This document shows positions 49,928 through 58,768 of a DNA stretch of 64,000 nt, one piece after another. Below the pieces are notes generated by a model that saw only the letters and a program-made list of their open reading frames with translations, made no database searches and was not told the origin of the DNA. Each line of letters begins with the position of its first letter. Within the stretch, counting starts at the first letter, position 1. Origin of the DNA: UMGS1590 sp036303105 (GTDB lineage Bacteria; Bacillota; Peptococcia; Peptococcales; Peptococcaceae); NCBI GenBank assembly GCA_036303105.1, contig JAXJBF010000103.1, forward strand, positions 12,976-76,975, in the 5' to 3' direction. The translations under genes and the position numbers were made by a program.

Positions 49928-51388
49928 GTGGCATCAGGTCTTGGCACAAAGCTATCTCTGAGTTATGTGCTGATTAGTCTGATCACGCTCATTATCATGG
50001 AAAGTCTGTTCTTTTTTGCCATCTATCAGTATTATATTACGGGCATGGAGCAGACCCTAACCAATAACGCTGAAGCCAGTGCATCGATGTATAGTCGATA
50101 TGCACCTACAGGCGATATCAAAGACAAGCAAGATTTTATTTTTGAAAATATGGATAGCCAGGAAAAAGCTCTGGTCGAAGTCTATGATGCAAATGGGCAT
50201 TTTCTTATCAATAACCTTGGTGATACTGAGAATGCAACAGAATTGACTGAAGACTATCAGGCTGCAGTGCAGGGGGATATTGAATCCTGGCGAGGAAAAC
50301 TTGATACACGAGAGGCGGTCATGTCCGTTTCGGTGCCGATATATGATGGAAAAATAGTGGTTGGCGTATTGCGTTATGTATCAAGTATGTCAATGGTGAA
50401 TGCGCTGTTGAAAGAAAACTTTATGGCTGTCTTTTTGATTGGTTTGGTAATCTTGATTGCGGCTGCTATTATTGGTCGTGTCATGAGCTCTCTTATTCTT
50501 CGGCCGATCCGCAATCTGATTCGTGTTACTCGGGAGATAACAAAAGGAAATTTAGAAGCAAAAGCAACGGTATACAATAATGACGAAATTGGGCAACTTT
50601 CAAAAGCCATTAATCGCATGACGGATGAAATTGCACAATCGTATAAAACAAAAAATGATTTTATTTCGAGTATTTCTCATGAGTTGCGCACACCATTGAC
50701 TTCAATCAATGGATGGGCAGAAACCATTGAAGATTCTCCGGAAGATATTGAAACCACAAAAATGGGTATGGAGATCATCTCACGTGAAACAAAGCGTATG
50801 ATACGTCTTGTTAATGATCTTTTGGATTTTTCAAAGTTACAGTCTCATCGCATTGAACTTGAATTAGAACCCATTTGGATGAATGATTTTCTTGAAAGTC
50901 TCTATAATCAGTTTTTGCCACGTGCTGCGCAGGATGAAGTTGCTTTGCGTTTGCACCTTGGTAATACCAATGTAATGATTATGGCAGATGATAATCGTTT
51001 GAGTCAGGTATTTGTCAATATTTTGGACAATGCCTTTAAGTTTGTTAAAGGACGTGCTTATCCTGAAGTGGTTATTCAAGCACATATGTTGGATGATCAG
51101 GTTGTTATGACAATCGAGGACAATGGCCCAGGTATGTCTAGTGAAGAGCTGCTGCGTGTGAAAGAGAAATTTTACAAAGGCTCCAGCAAACAGAGTGGAA
51201 CAGGTCTGGGGTTATCAATTGCCAATGAAATTGTGGCCCTACATAATGGGACGTTTTATATCGACAGTATTCGTGGTGTTGGCACAAAAGTGTCTGTGGT
51301 GCTGCCGTTTGAAGAGTCTACCACTGATGAAGACTCATACGATTTTGAGAGTGAACCAAAAAATGATAATAATAACGAAGCCTGCTAG
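49928..51388 (+). CDS. Membrane sensor histidine kinase
   Basis: A 486-residue kinase. One span near residues 10-35, an extracellular sensor of about 125 residues (PAS/CACHE-like, VEVYDANGHFLINN ... VSVPIYDGKIVVGVLRYVSS), a second span about 165-185, then HAMP (LILRPIRNLIRVTREI). HisKA has SISHELRTPLTSINGW and the ATPase NILDNAFKFVKG, DNGPGM and GTGLGLSIANEI. GTG 49928 is preferred to TTG 49922 on spacing. The signal is unknown; the preceding lipoprotein is a candidate partner. Confidence 0.93.
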   Translation: MASGLGTKLSLSYVLISLITLIIMESLFFFAIYQYYITGMEQTLTNNAEASASMYSRYAPTGDIKDKQDFIFENMDSQEKALVEVYDANGHFLINNLGDTENATELTEDYQAAVQGDIESWRGKLDTREAVMSVSVPIYDGKIVVGVLRYVSSMSMVNALLKENFMAVFLIGLVILIAAAIIGRVMSSLILRPIRNLIRVTREITKGNLEAKATVYNNDEIGQLSKAINRMTDEIAQSYKTKNDFISSISHELRTPLTSINGWAETIEDSPEDIETTKMGMEIISRETKRMIRLVNDLLDFSKLQSHRIELELEPIWMNDFLESLYNQFLPRAAQDEVALRLHLGNTNVMIMADDNRLSQVFVNILDNAFKFVKGRAYPEVVIQAHMLDDQVVMTIEDNGPGMSSEELLRVKEKFYKGSSKQSGTGLGLSIANEIVALHNGTFYIDSIRGVGTKVSVVLPFEESTTDEDSYDFESEPKNDNNNEAC

Positions 51389-51419
51389 AAGTGTGCATAT
51401 GCCTCTAGTAGGCTTTTTG
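51378..51419 (+). terminator. Terminator overlapping the kinase stop codon
   Basis: AAGCCTGCTAGA (51378-51389) pairs with TCTAGTAGGCTT (51404-51415), then Ts. The stop codon TAG lies in the 5' arm. Confidence 0.82.
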
Positions 51420-51694
51420 CAATTAATGAAGTATGCTGTGATGGTTTATAATGAAGGAATAAAAAGCGCTTATTGGTACAGCTGGAGATGTTTTTAAAAG
51501 GTGTTTCATAGAAAAAAGTGGTACACCAAAAAGAAGAAACGTTTATATATGTGGTTGAAAAAACAATTGAGTAATATATTCTCTTTTTTTTATGCAAAGG
51601 AGATAAAATAACCATTCCGTTTTGTCTGCATAATTAAGTGAATTCTAAAAAGCTGACAGGCCATTAGAGATGATGATGGATCCATTAGAAAATG

Positions 51695-51736
51695 TGTAAT
51701 ATAACAGATATGAAAAAGATGTTCTGTTATATTACA
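51695..51736. repeat. Perfect 14-bp inverted repeat before the ilv promoter
   Basis: TGTAATATAACAGA (51695-51708) and its exact complement (51723-51736), 14 bases apart, ending 16 bases before the -35 box. No T-run follows, so an operator or cruciform is likelier than a terminator. The rest of the 459-base gap 51389-51847 is AT-rich and holds no gene or riboswitch I can identify. Confidence 0.6.
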
Positions 51737-51752
51737 AAAATGAGATTTGGGG

Positions 51753-51780
51753 TTGAATTCTCTTGAAATATGGCTATAAT
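51753..51780 (+). promoter_or_regulatory. ilv operon promoter
   Basis: TTGAAT (51753-51758), 16-base spacer, perfect TATAAT (51775-51780). The transcript would start near 51787, leaving a leader of about 60 bases, too short for a T-box. Confidence 0.65.
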
Positions 51781-51847
51781 ATAGATAACGGTTCAAGACC
51801 TAGGAAGTTATTATGATAGATTAAAAGAAAAGAAGGTGTGAATAGGC

Positions 51848-53533
51848 GTGATAGGAGCAGATATCTTATTAAAATGCCTTGAAAAGCAAGGCGTTGATTT
51901 AGTTTTTGGGCTGCCAGGGGGAGCAGTTATACCACTATATGATCGTCTTAAACATTTTAGTGTAAAACATATTTTGATGCGCCATGAACAAGGTGCGGTA
52001 CACGCTGCCGATGGTTATGCGCGTGCAACGGGAAAAGTTGGTGTTTGCTTCGCAACAAGTGGTCCTGGCGCAGCTAATATGATGACGGGGCTTGGGACGG
52101 CATCGATGGATTCTATTCCTTTGGTCATGATTAGCGGACAGGTAGCAAGTTCGCTGCTTGGTAAGGATAGCTTTCAAGAAGCCTATGTTACGGGCATGGC
52201 GGATGCAGTGACAAAAGCAAGCGTCATGGTGACGGATGCCAGTCAGATTCCGCAGGTAATTGCCGATGCGTTTTTGATTGCTTCGCATGGTCGCCCGGGA
52301 CCTGTCTTGGTTGATATTCCAAAGGACATATTTACACAAGATGTAAAGAATCCTGAATTGGATGTTGAGCCTACAGAACGTTATAAACGTAAGCTGAAAA
52401 GCAGTGTCATTACTCGTGAACAGATTAGAAAAGTGGCTCGTATGCTCGCTGAAGCAGAAAAACCGTTGATTATCATTGGCGGTGGTGTGAATACGACGGA
52501 TGATGTTCGCGACAATGTTTTAACTGTTGTTGATCAACTGGATGTGCCAATTTGTCAGACCTTGATGGCAAATGGTGTCGTTCCAGGTGACCATAAAAAC
52601 TTTGTTGGTATGGTTGGGATGCATGGGACAACCGATGGCAACTATGCCATTCAAAATTGTGATCTGTTGTTAGCTGTAGGGATGCGCTTCGATGATCGTG
52701 TTACAAGTGACACAACACGTTTTTCGCAGCATTCTAAGAAAATTCATGTTGACATTGATTCTTCTGAAATCGGTAAGAATGTTCAGGTTGATATTCCTAT
52801 CGTTGGCGATGCCACAGAATTCTTTGAGCTGCTTGCAGGTGAATGCATGGATGAACAGGCTGATCACAGCGCATGGCGGCAAGAAATTGCAGATCATTAT
52901 CGTCCACTTCGTCATGGTGATCCAAAGTCGCTGCCACCAATGGAATTGTGCGATATTATTAACAAGGAACTGGATGAAAATACAGTGGTTGTTACTGATG
53001 TTGGACAACATCAAATGTGGGCGGCGCTGTTCTTACATCCAAAAGGACCACGCCGTTTCTTGACTTCAGGTGGTTTGGGAACGATGGGATACGGGTTGCC
53101 AGCGGCCATTGGGGCACAGTTTGGGAAGAAAGATTCTCGCGTTATTCTTATTACAGGCGATGGCAGTTTCCAGATGAATGAACAGGAACTTTGCATTGTA
53201 AAAGAATTTTCCGTACCGCTGAAAATTGTAATGTTTAATAATGGGTATCTTGGCATGGTGCGTCAATGGCAAGAAATGTTTAATGATGCAAACTATGCAG
53301 CAACACCTTTGGATGTTGGACCAAATTGGGAAAAGCTGATGGGAGCATATGATATTCCATACCACAGCATTACCACTTTAGATGAGGCAGAAGAACAGCT
53401 GCCGGCGTTGCTTGAGCAGGAAGGCCCTCTGTTTATTGAATGTAAGATAAACAGATTGTCAAATGTTTATCCGATGATACCAGCGGGTTGCTCGTTAGAT
53501 GAAATAGTGGGGGAATTTGAAGATGAAGCATAA
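51848..53533 (+). CDS. ilvB: Acetolactate synthase, catalytic subunit (first copy)
   Basis: A 561-residue thiamine-diphosphate enzyme making 2-acetolactate or 2-aceto-2-hydroxybutyrate. The catalytic Glu is in MRHEQGAVHAADGYARA; FAD/ThDP motifs include GTMGYGLPAAIGAQ and ITGDGSFQMN. The herbicide-site Trp is present in GMVRQWQEMF, as in ordinary AHAS. The start is GTG 51848, behind GAAGGTG. The end overlaps the regulatory subunit ilvN by 11 bases, so this copy is the direct translational partner of IlvN. Confidence 0.93.
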   Translation: MIGADILLKCLEKQGVDLVFGLPGGAVIPLYDRLKHFSVKHILMRHEQGAVHAADGYARATGKVGVCFATSGPGAANMMTGLGTASMDSIPLVMISGQVASSLLGKDSFQEAYVTGMADAVTKASVMVTDASQIPQVIADAFLIASHGRPGPVLVDIPKDIFTQDVKNPELDVEPTERYKRKLKSSVITREQIRKVARMLAEAEKPLIIIGGGVNTTDDVRDNVLTVVDQLDVPICQTLMANGVVPGDHKNFVGMVGMHGTTDGNYAIQNCDLLLAVGMRFDDRVTSDTTRFSQHSKKIHVDIDSSEIGKNVQVDIPIVGDATEFFELLAGECMDEQADHSAWRQEIADHYRPLRHGDPKSLPPMELCDIINKELDENTVVVTDVGQHQMWAALFLHPKGPRRFLTSGGLGTMGYGLPAAIGAQFGKKDSRVILITGDGSFQMNEQELCIVKEFSVPLKIVMFNNGYLGMVRQWQEMFNDANYAATPLDVGPNWEKLMGAYDIPYHSITTLDEAEEQLPALLEQEGPLFIECKINRLSNVYPMIPAGCSLDEIVGEFEDEA

Positions 53534-54008
53534 ATTAGCAGTAACAGTAGAAAACAACCCAGGTGTTTTGTCACGTGTTTCCGGTCTGTTCTCCAGACGT
53601 GGTTATAACATTGACAGTCTTGTCGTTAGTGATACTGAAGATCCAACAGTCTCCCGCATGACCATTGTGGTTCATGGCGATGAAGTGACCATTGAACAGG
53701 TGACCAAGCAGTTGCATAAACTCATTGATGTTATTAAAGTCAATGATATTACTCATGAAGATATTGTTGAAAGACAGCTTTTGATGGTTCGCGTATCTTG
53801 CGATCGTGAAACACGTGGAGAAATCAAGACGCTGATGGATATTTTCCATGCACGCATTATAGATGTAGGCCGTCGTTCTATGATTATTGAAGCGACCGGC
53901 GACGATGATAAAATTGATGCTATCATTAAGACCTTACGTCCGTTTGGTGTGCAGGAAATTGTAAAGACCGGGGTTAGCGCAATGGTTCGCAGCCCAAAAG
54001 AAAAGTAA
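53523..54008 (+). CDS. ilvN: Acetolactate synthase, regulatory subunit
   Basis: A 161-residue small subunit. The N-terminal ACT domain has VENNPGVLSRVSGLFSRRGYNIDSLVVS, which binds valine in the family. The C-terminal half has ERQLLMVRVSCD and IIDVGRRSMIIEATGDDDKIDAII, the activation domain. It activates the catalytic subunit and gives feedback inhibition. ATG 53523 lies inside the ilvB tail. Both catalytic copies in this operon could use it. Confidence 0.95.
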   Translation: MKHKLAVTVENNPGVLSRVSGLFSRRGYNIDSLVVSDTEDPTVSRMTIVVHGDEVTIEQVTKQLHKLIDVIKVNDITHEDIVERQLLMVRVSCDRETRGEIKTLMDIFHARIIDVGRRSMIIEATGDDDKIDAIIKTLRPFGVQEIVKTGVSAMVRSPKEK

Positions 54009-54067
54009 AATCTACCGCTTTTGCGGGTGATTTATATAATCCAATTTTTTAGGAGGCATTTTTTAAA

Positions 54068-55075
54068 ATGGCAGCAAAAATTTATTACAAGACAGATGTT
54101 CCTCAAAATGTATTGACTGGCAAACAGCTTTGCGTTGTTGGTTATGGTTCTCAGGGTCATGCTCATGCTAAGAACCTGCGTGATAGTGGTTATAACGTTA
54201 TCATTGGTATCCGTGAAGGTAAATCCGCACAGGCAGCACGTGAAGATGGCTTCGATGTATATCCAGTTGCAGAAGCTGTTAAAAAGAGTGATGTCATCAT
54301 GGTTCTGACTCCAGATGAAACGCAGCCAGACATTTATAAGAATGAAATTGAACCAAATCTTGAAGCAGGCAATGCACTTGGTTTTGGTCATGGTTTTAAT
54401 ATTCATTTCGGCTACATCAAAGCTCCAGAAGGCGTAGATGTATTCATGTGCGCACCAAAGGGCCCAGGTCATATCGTACGTCGTGAATTTACCAAGGGTT
54501 CTGCTGTTCCAGATCTCGTTGCAGTTGCACAGGATGCAACCGGCAATGCTCTGCAGATTGCACTCTCTTGGGCTGATGGTATCGGTGGCACCCGCGTTGG
54601 TGTTATTGAAACCACCTTTAAAGAAGAAACTGAAACTGACCTCTTTGGTGAACAGGCTGTTCTCTGCGGTGGCTTGACCTCTCTGATCGAAGCTGGTTTT
54701 GAAACTCTCGTTGAAGCTGGTTATCAGCCTGAAATGGCATACTTTGAATGCTGCCATGAAATGCGTATGATCATCGATTTGATCTATGAAGGCGGCATGG
54801 ATAAGATGCGTAAATCTATTTCTAACACTGCTGAATATGGTGACTATGTAACTGGCCCACGTGTTGTTACTGCTGAAACCAAAAAGGCTATGAAGGAAGT
54901 ATTGGCAGACATTCAGAGCGGCAAGTTTGCAAAAGAATTCCGTGATGACTATGCAAATGGCTTCAAAGAATTCTATGCAATGCGTGAAAAAGAAGCAGGC
55001 CATCAGATTGAAGAAGTTGGCGGCCGTCTCCGCAGCATGATGCCATTCCTCAACGCAAACGATAAAAACGACTGA
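54068..55075 (+). CDS. ilvC: Ketol-acid reductoisomerase
   Basis: A 335-residue class I enzyme for the second branched-chain step. The N-terminal Rossmann fold has GYGSQGHAHAKNLRDSG; the following IIGIREGKSAQAA loop is the cofactor-specificity loop, with Arg and Ser positions suggesting NADPH. The C-terminal knot carries DLFGEQAVLCGG and AYFECCHEMRMIIDLIYEGG, holding the Mg ligands. AGGAGG precedes the ATG. The next steps, ilvD and a transaminase, are not in the window. Confidence 0.96.
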   Translation: MAAKIYYKTDVPQNVLTGKQLCVVGYGSQGHAHAKNLRDSGYNVIIGIREGKSAQAAREDGFDVYPVAEAVKKSDVIMVLTPDETQPDIYKNEIEPNLEAGNALGFGHGFNIHFGYIKAPEGVDVFMCAPKGPGHIVRREFTKGSAVPDLVAVAQDATGNALQIALSWADGIGGTRVGVIETTFKEETETDLFGEQAVLCGGLTSLIEAGFETLVEAGYQPEMAYFECCHEMRMIIDLIYEGGMDKMRKSISNTAEYGDYVTGPRVVTAETKKAMKEVLADIQSGKFAKEFRDDYANGFKEFYAMREKEAGHQIEEVGGRLRSMMPFLNANDKND

Positions 55076-55140
55076 TTCTTTAAGCATTAACGGGTGTGCG
55101 AGGCGCGCTCTGGTATAAACAAGTAAGGAAGGTGTTGCTA

Positions 55141-56790
55141 TTGAACGGCGCAGAAATTTTAGTTCAAGCATTGCGAGACGAAGGCGTAACGGATATCTTC
55201 GGCTATCCAGGTGGTGCCTTATTGGAAATATTTGATGCTCTTGCCAAGAGTCCGATCAATAATGTTCTTGTTCGTCAGGAACAGGGGGCAGTGCATGAAG
55301 CAAGTGGCTACGCACGTGCAAAGCACACCGTAGGCGTTTGCATTGCAACGAGTGGTCCTGGGGCCACCAATCTGGTCACGGGAATTGCAACTGCCTATAT
55401 GGATTCTATTCCTTTGGTTGCAATTACTGGCCAGGTGTCAAAGCATTTGATTGGGACAGATGCATTTCAGGAAACAGACATTACAGGGATTACTACACCA
55501 ATCACAAAATATAATATCCTTGTGCAAAATGCAGAGGATCTTCCACGTATTGTTGCGGAAGCGTTTTATATTGCCCGTACAGGTCGTCCGGGTCCTGTGT
55601 TGATTGATATTCCTCGTGATGTTTCGCAGCAACAGGTGGCTGTTTATGAACCATGGAAACATGTAGATATTCGTAGCTATAAGCCAACCATTTATGGCCA
55701 TGCAGGAATGATCAAACGTGCCGCAAAGGCAATTGCCGAATCAGAGCGTATGGTCATCATTGCTGGTGGTGGTGTTAACACAGCTGAAGCAACGAAGGAA
55801 GTTTTGGAACTCGCAGAAAAGAAAAATTGTCCAATTGTTTGTACGATGATGGGTTTAGGCAGTGTGCCGCAAAGCGATCCGCATGTTGTTGGCATGCTTG
55901 GGACTTATGGTAATCAGGAAGCAAATGACTTGATTCGTCAGTCGGATGTCATTTTGGCAATTGGTACGCGCTTTGATGATCGTATTATTAATGCGCCAAA
56001 TCTTTTCGCACCAGATAGTTTCATTATCCATGTTGATGTGGATCCTGCGGAGATTGGCAAAAATATAACGCCAGATATTCCTATTGTTGGTGATGCAAAG
56101 CAGGTAATGCTTCAGTTGGAAGAAGCGCTGCAGCGAAAAGATCCGAATTTGGTGGATTGTCACTATTTGGATCGAGCAAAGGGTGCACCAGAGCCTGATC
56201 GTATTGTTCCGAAGGTTTTAGATAAGCTTAGTGACTTGGTTGATTTGAATAATACGTTTTTCACGACCGATGTTGGTCAGCATCAGGTGTGGGCGGCCAA
56301 CTATCTAAAATGTGAAAAGCCGCATCAGTTTATTTCTTCTTGTGGTCTTGGCACAATGGGATATGGTATTCCGGCGGCTGTAGGAGCACAGGTTGCATGC
56401 CCTGATAGTACTGTGATCGCTATTACAGGTGATGGCAGTTTCCAAATGGGAATGTATGAACTAGGAACTATTATGGAGCAGAAGCTTCCTGTAAAGGTTC
56501 TGCTGTTTAATAACCAAGCGCTTGGCATGGTACGTCAGCTTCAGTATCATTATGTGGGGCAGCGTTATACCAACGTTTTATTCCAGTGTGATATTGATTT
56601 TTCAAAGATTTTCGAGGCGTATGGATTTAAAACCTATCGTATTCATTCTGAAGAAGACATCGAATCTGTTTTAAAAGAAGCGCTGGCAGATCCAAATTGT
56701 GCACTGATTGAGTGCGCTGCTCCTATGGAAGATAATTGTTCACCAATTACTCTCGGTGGGGCGAACATCAATGATATGGTGAATTGCTAA
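55141..56790 (+). CDS. ilvB: Acetolactate synthase, catalytic subunit (second copy)
   Basis: A 549-residue ThDP enzyme. It has FGYPGGALLEIFDAL, catalytic Glu in VRQEQGAVHEASGYARA and ITGDGSFQMG, so it is an acetolactate-synthase-type enzyme rather than a decarboxylase. Where nearly all such enzymes have Trp in the GMVxQW motif, this one has Leu 467 (GMVRQLQ). The first copy keeps Trp. I chose TTG 55141, eight bases after GGAAGG; GTG 55132 and TTG 55135 are too close to it. It is the last gene of the ilv operon and ends at a strong terminator. Confidence 0.92.
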   Translation: MNGAEILVQALRDEGVTDIFGYPGGALLEIFDALAKSPINNVLVRQEQGAVHEASGYARAKHTVGVCIATSGPGATNLVTGIATAYMDSIPLVAITGQVSKHLIGTDAFQETDITGITTPITKYNILVQNAEDLPRIVAEAFYIARTGRPGPVLIDIPRDVSQQQVAVYEPWKHVDIRSYKPTIYGHAGMIKRAAKAIAESERMVIIAGGGVNTAEATKEVLELAEKKNCPIVCTMMGLGSVPQSDPHVVGMLGTYGNQEANDLIRQSDVILAIGTRFDDRIINAPNLFAPDSFIIHVDVDPAEIGKNITPDIPIVGDAKQVMLQLEEALQRKDPNLVDCHYLDRAKGAPEPDRIVPKVLDKLSDLVDLNNTFFTTDVGQHQVWAANYLKCEKPHQFISSCGLGTMGYGIPAAVGAQVACPDSTVIAITGDGSFQMGMYELGTIMEQKLPVKVLLFNNQALGMVRQLQYHYVGQRYTNVLFQCDIDFSKIFEAYGFKTYRIHSEEDIESVLKEALADPNCALIECAAPMEDNCSPITLGGANINDMVNC

Positions 56791-56801
56791 AAGATTGATT
56801 G

Positions 56802-56832
56802 AACTGCAGCACGAAGGTGCTGCAGTTTTTTG
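56802..56832 (+). terminator. ilv operon terminator
   Basis: AACTGCAGCAC, loop GAAG, GTGCTGCAGTT, then Ts. Confidence 0.9.
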
Positions 56833-56902
56833 TATTTTAAGGGAATTTCACAGATAATTGTTAATAATTCGTGAAATAAAAATGCAAAAAAGATTTGCTT
56901 AG

Positions 56903-56937
56903 GTCCTCTTGACAAGGACGTGATCTTCCGTTAATAT
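56903..56937 (+). promoter_or_regulatory. Promoter and putative operator of the threonine operon
   Basis: TTGACA (56909-56914), 17-base spacer, TAATAT (56932-56937). An inverted repeat GTCCT-N7-AGGAC (56903-56907, 56915-56919) exactly brackets the -35 box, which suggests a repressor site. The first gene encodes an HTH-ACT protein, a candidate autoregulator. Confidence 0.65.
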
Positions 56938-56945
56938 CCTTATGT

Positions 56946-56963
56946 AGCGGATGAATATCCGCT
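56946..56963 (+). promoter_or_regulatory. Hairpin in the threonine operon leader
   Basis: AGCGGAT (56946-56952), GAAT, ATCCGCT (56957-56963), near the predicted 5' end of the transcript. No T-run, so mRNA stabilisation or a binding site is likelier than termination. Confidence 0.5.
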
Positions 56964-56989
56964 GAGAATAGACGGAGGGACGTGGCGTT

Positions 56990-57442
56990 ATGAAAGAAAA
57001 TGCTGTGAATAAACGTTATATCGTTGACGAACGCATTTTACCGGAAGCGATTTTAAAAACGGCGCAAACAAAAGAACTGCTTGCAAAAAATCCTGGCTTA
57101 ACAATTAATGAGGCGGTCAAGCAAGTTGGACTTAGTCGCAGTGCTTTTTATAAATATCGAGATGGCATCTTTCCTTTTTATGAAGCGGTCAAGGAGAAGA
57201 TCGTAACCATTCAGATCAATATGGAAAACGAGGCAGGCGTGCTTTCACGTTGTTTAAATGTGGTCGCTGATTCTGGCGCAAACATCCTGACGATCAATCA
57301 GGGAATTCCGACAGAAGGGATTGCACGCGCAACGATTTCTTTTGAGTCTCGTTCTGATGAACGCTATAATTTGGAATTGATGTTGGAATCGTTGTATGAT
57401 ATTTCAGGCGTGCTCAAAGTTGAGCCTATTGGTCAGAACTGA
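56990..57442 (+). CDS. HTH-ACT domain protein, PheB/UPF0735 family
   Basis: A 150-residue protein. Residues 30-60 hold a short helix-turn-helix-like segment (GLTINEAVKQVGLSRSAFYKYRDGI). Residues 72-148 are an ACT domain (IQINMENEAGVLSRCLNVVADSGANILTINQ). This is the family of Bacillus PheB, formerly thought to be a chorismate mutase; a ligand-sensing regulatory role is more likely. Here it heads the hom-thrB-lysC operon rather than a pheA operon, so threonine or a related amino acid is a candidate ligand. GGAGGG precedes the ATG by ten bases. Confidence 0.88.
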   Translation: MKENAVNKRYIVDERILPEAILKTAQTKELLAKNPGLTINEAVKQVGLSRSAFYKYRDGIFPFYEAVKEKIVTIQINMENEAGVLSRCLNVVADSGANILTINQGIPTEGIARATISFESRSDERYNLELMLESLYDISGVLKVEPIGQN

Positions 57443-57460
57443 TGCGTGTGGAGGTGACAT

Positions 57461-58768
57461 ATGAAAAAAGAAGTTATTAATGTAGCGTTGCTTGGCATGG
57501 GAACTGTTGGTTCTGGGGTGTATGAAGTGATTGAAAAGCTCCAGAAAGATAATTTTATTGATAAGGTTGGCGCTGACGTTCGGGTTAAACGTGTATTGGT
57601 ACGTTCCCCGGAAAAATACGCCAATCAGGTTGCACCGCACACCATATTAACTACAAATTGGCAGGACATTTTAAATGATGATGAGATTTCAATTGTTATT
57701 GAAGTAATGGGTGGTATTGAGCCTGCGCGTACCTATTTGACAGAGGCATTGCGTGCAGGTAAAAATATTGTTAGTGCCAATAAAGATTTGATTGCGGTAC
57801 ATGGACAAGAATTGCAAGCGCTTGCCGCCGAAGTGAAGCGAGATTTTCGTTATGAGGCTTCTTGCCTTGGTGCGATTCCGATTGTTCAGCCGTTGAAAGA
57901 AAATATGGCGGCCAATCATTTTTCTGAACTCGTTGGTATAATGAATGGCACAACTAATTTTATTCTTACCAGTATGGCGGAGAATGGTTTGGGTTTTGAG
58001 GAAGCGCTGACAGAAGCGACGGCGCTTGGATATGCGGAAGCCGATCCGACAGCTGATATAGAAGGGCTTGACGCAGGGCGTAAAGTAGCCATTCTTGCTA
58101 ATATTGCTTTCCATACGCCAGCGGTGTTTGATGATGTCCATGTAGAAGGCATTACCAAAATCTCAAAGCTTGATATGGAGTATGCAGAATCTATCCATTG
58201 TGTGATTAAGCTATTGGGGATTGCTACAAAACAAGATGATGGTTTATGTTTGCGTGTACATCCTGCCATTTTATCCAAGTCGCATCCTCTTGCAACTGTT
58301 GGCGGTTCCTTTAACGCTGTCTTTGTAAAAGGTGATGCGATTGATGAGGCTATGTTTTATGGACGAGGCGCAGGAAAGCTGCCAACAGCAAGCGCTGTGG
58401 TTGGAGACATGATTGATATTTGTCGAGACATCGTATATGGCTGTGAGGGTCGAATTGGTGATTATACCTATGAAAATATTCCGATTAAGCCGATGAGTAA
58501 AATGCGCAGCCGTTTTTATGTGCGCTTATGCATTCCTGATCGTCCGGGTGTGCTTGGCGAAGTGGGCATGCTTTTTGGTGACAGTGGTGTGAGTATTGCG
58601 CAAGCCATGCAAAAAGATTCAACAAATTCGAAAGATGCAGAGTTTGTGATTATTACGCATGAAGTGCTCGAAGAAAAATTCCTGGAAGCGCTTGATCGCT
58701 TGAAAAATGCGGATTCTGTACGTCAAATAGAAAATGTTATTCGCATTTATGGGGGATTGCCACAATGA
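57461..58768 (+). CDS. hom: Homoserine dehydrogenase with ACT domain
   Basis: A 435-residue enzyme reducing aspartate semialdehyde to homoserine. The Rossmann motif is LLGMGTVGSGVYEVI, followed by NIVSANKDL, MNGTTNFILTSM and LGYAEADPTADIEGLDAGRKVAILA with the catalytic Asp and Lys. Residues 355-430 are an ACT domain (VRLCIPDRPGVLGEVGMLFGDSGVSI), the threonine-feedback part. GGAGGTG precedes the ATG. It overlaps thrB as ATGA. Confidence 0.96.
   Translation: MKKEVINVALLGMGTVGSGVYEVIEKLQKDNFIDKVGADVRVKRVLVRSPEKYANQVAPHTILTTNWQDILNDDEISIVIEVMGGIEPARTYLTEALRAGKNIVSANKDLIAVHGQELQALAAEVKRDFRYEASCLGAIPIVQPLKENMAANHFSELVGIMNGTTNFILTSMAENGLGFEEALTEATALGYAEADPTADIEGLDAGRKVAILANIAFHTPAVFDDVHVEGITKISKLDMEYAESIHCVIKLLGIATKQDDGLCLRVHPAILSKSHPLATVGGSFNAVFVKGDAIDEAMFYGRGAGKLPTASAVVGDMIDICRDIVYGCEGRIGDYTYENIPIKPMSKMRSRFYVRLCIPDRPGVLGEVGMLFGDSGVSIAQAMQKDSTNSKDAEFVIITHEVLEEKFLEALDRLKNADSVRQIENVIRIYGGLPQ

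Noticed and set aside
51505..51535. AGTGGTACACC upstream of ilvB resembles the T-box core GGGTGGNACCGCG
   Set aside because: The match is partial, no specifier stem or terminator/antiterminator pair follows, and the best promoter (51753-51780) lies downstream of it.
54008..54067. Short ACCGC/GCGGGT hairpin between ilvN and ilvC as a terminator
   Set aside because: The stem is only about five pairs and no clean T-run follows; at most it is a processing site.
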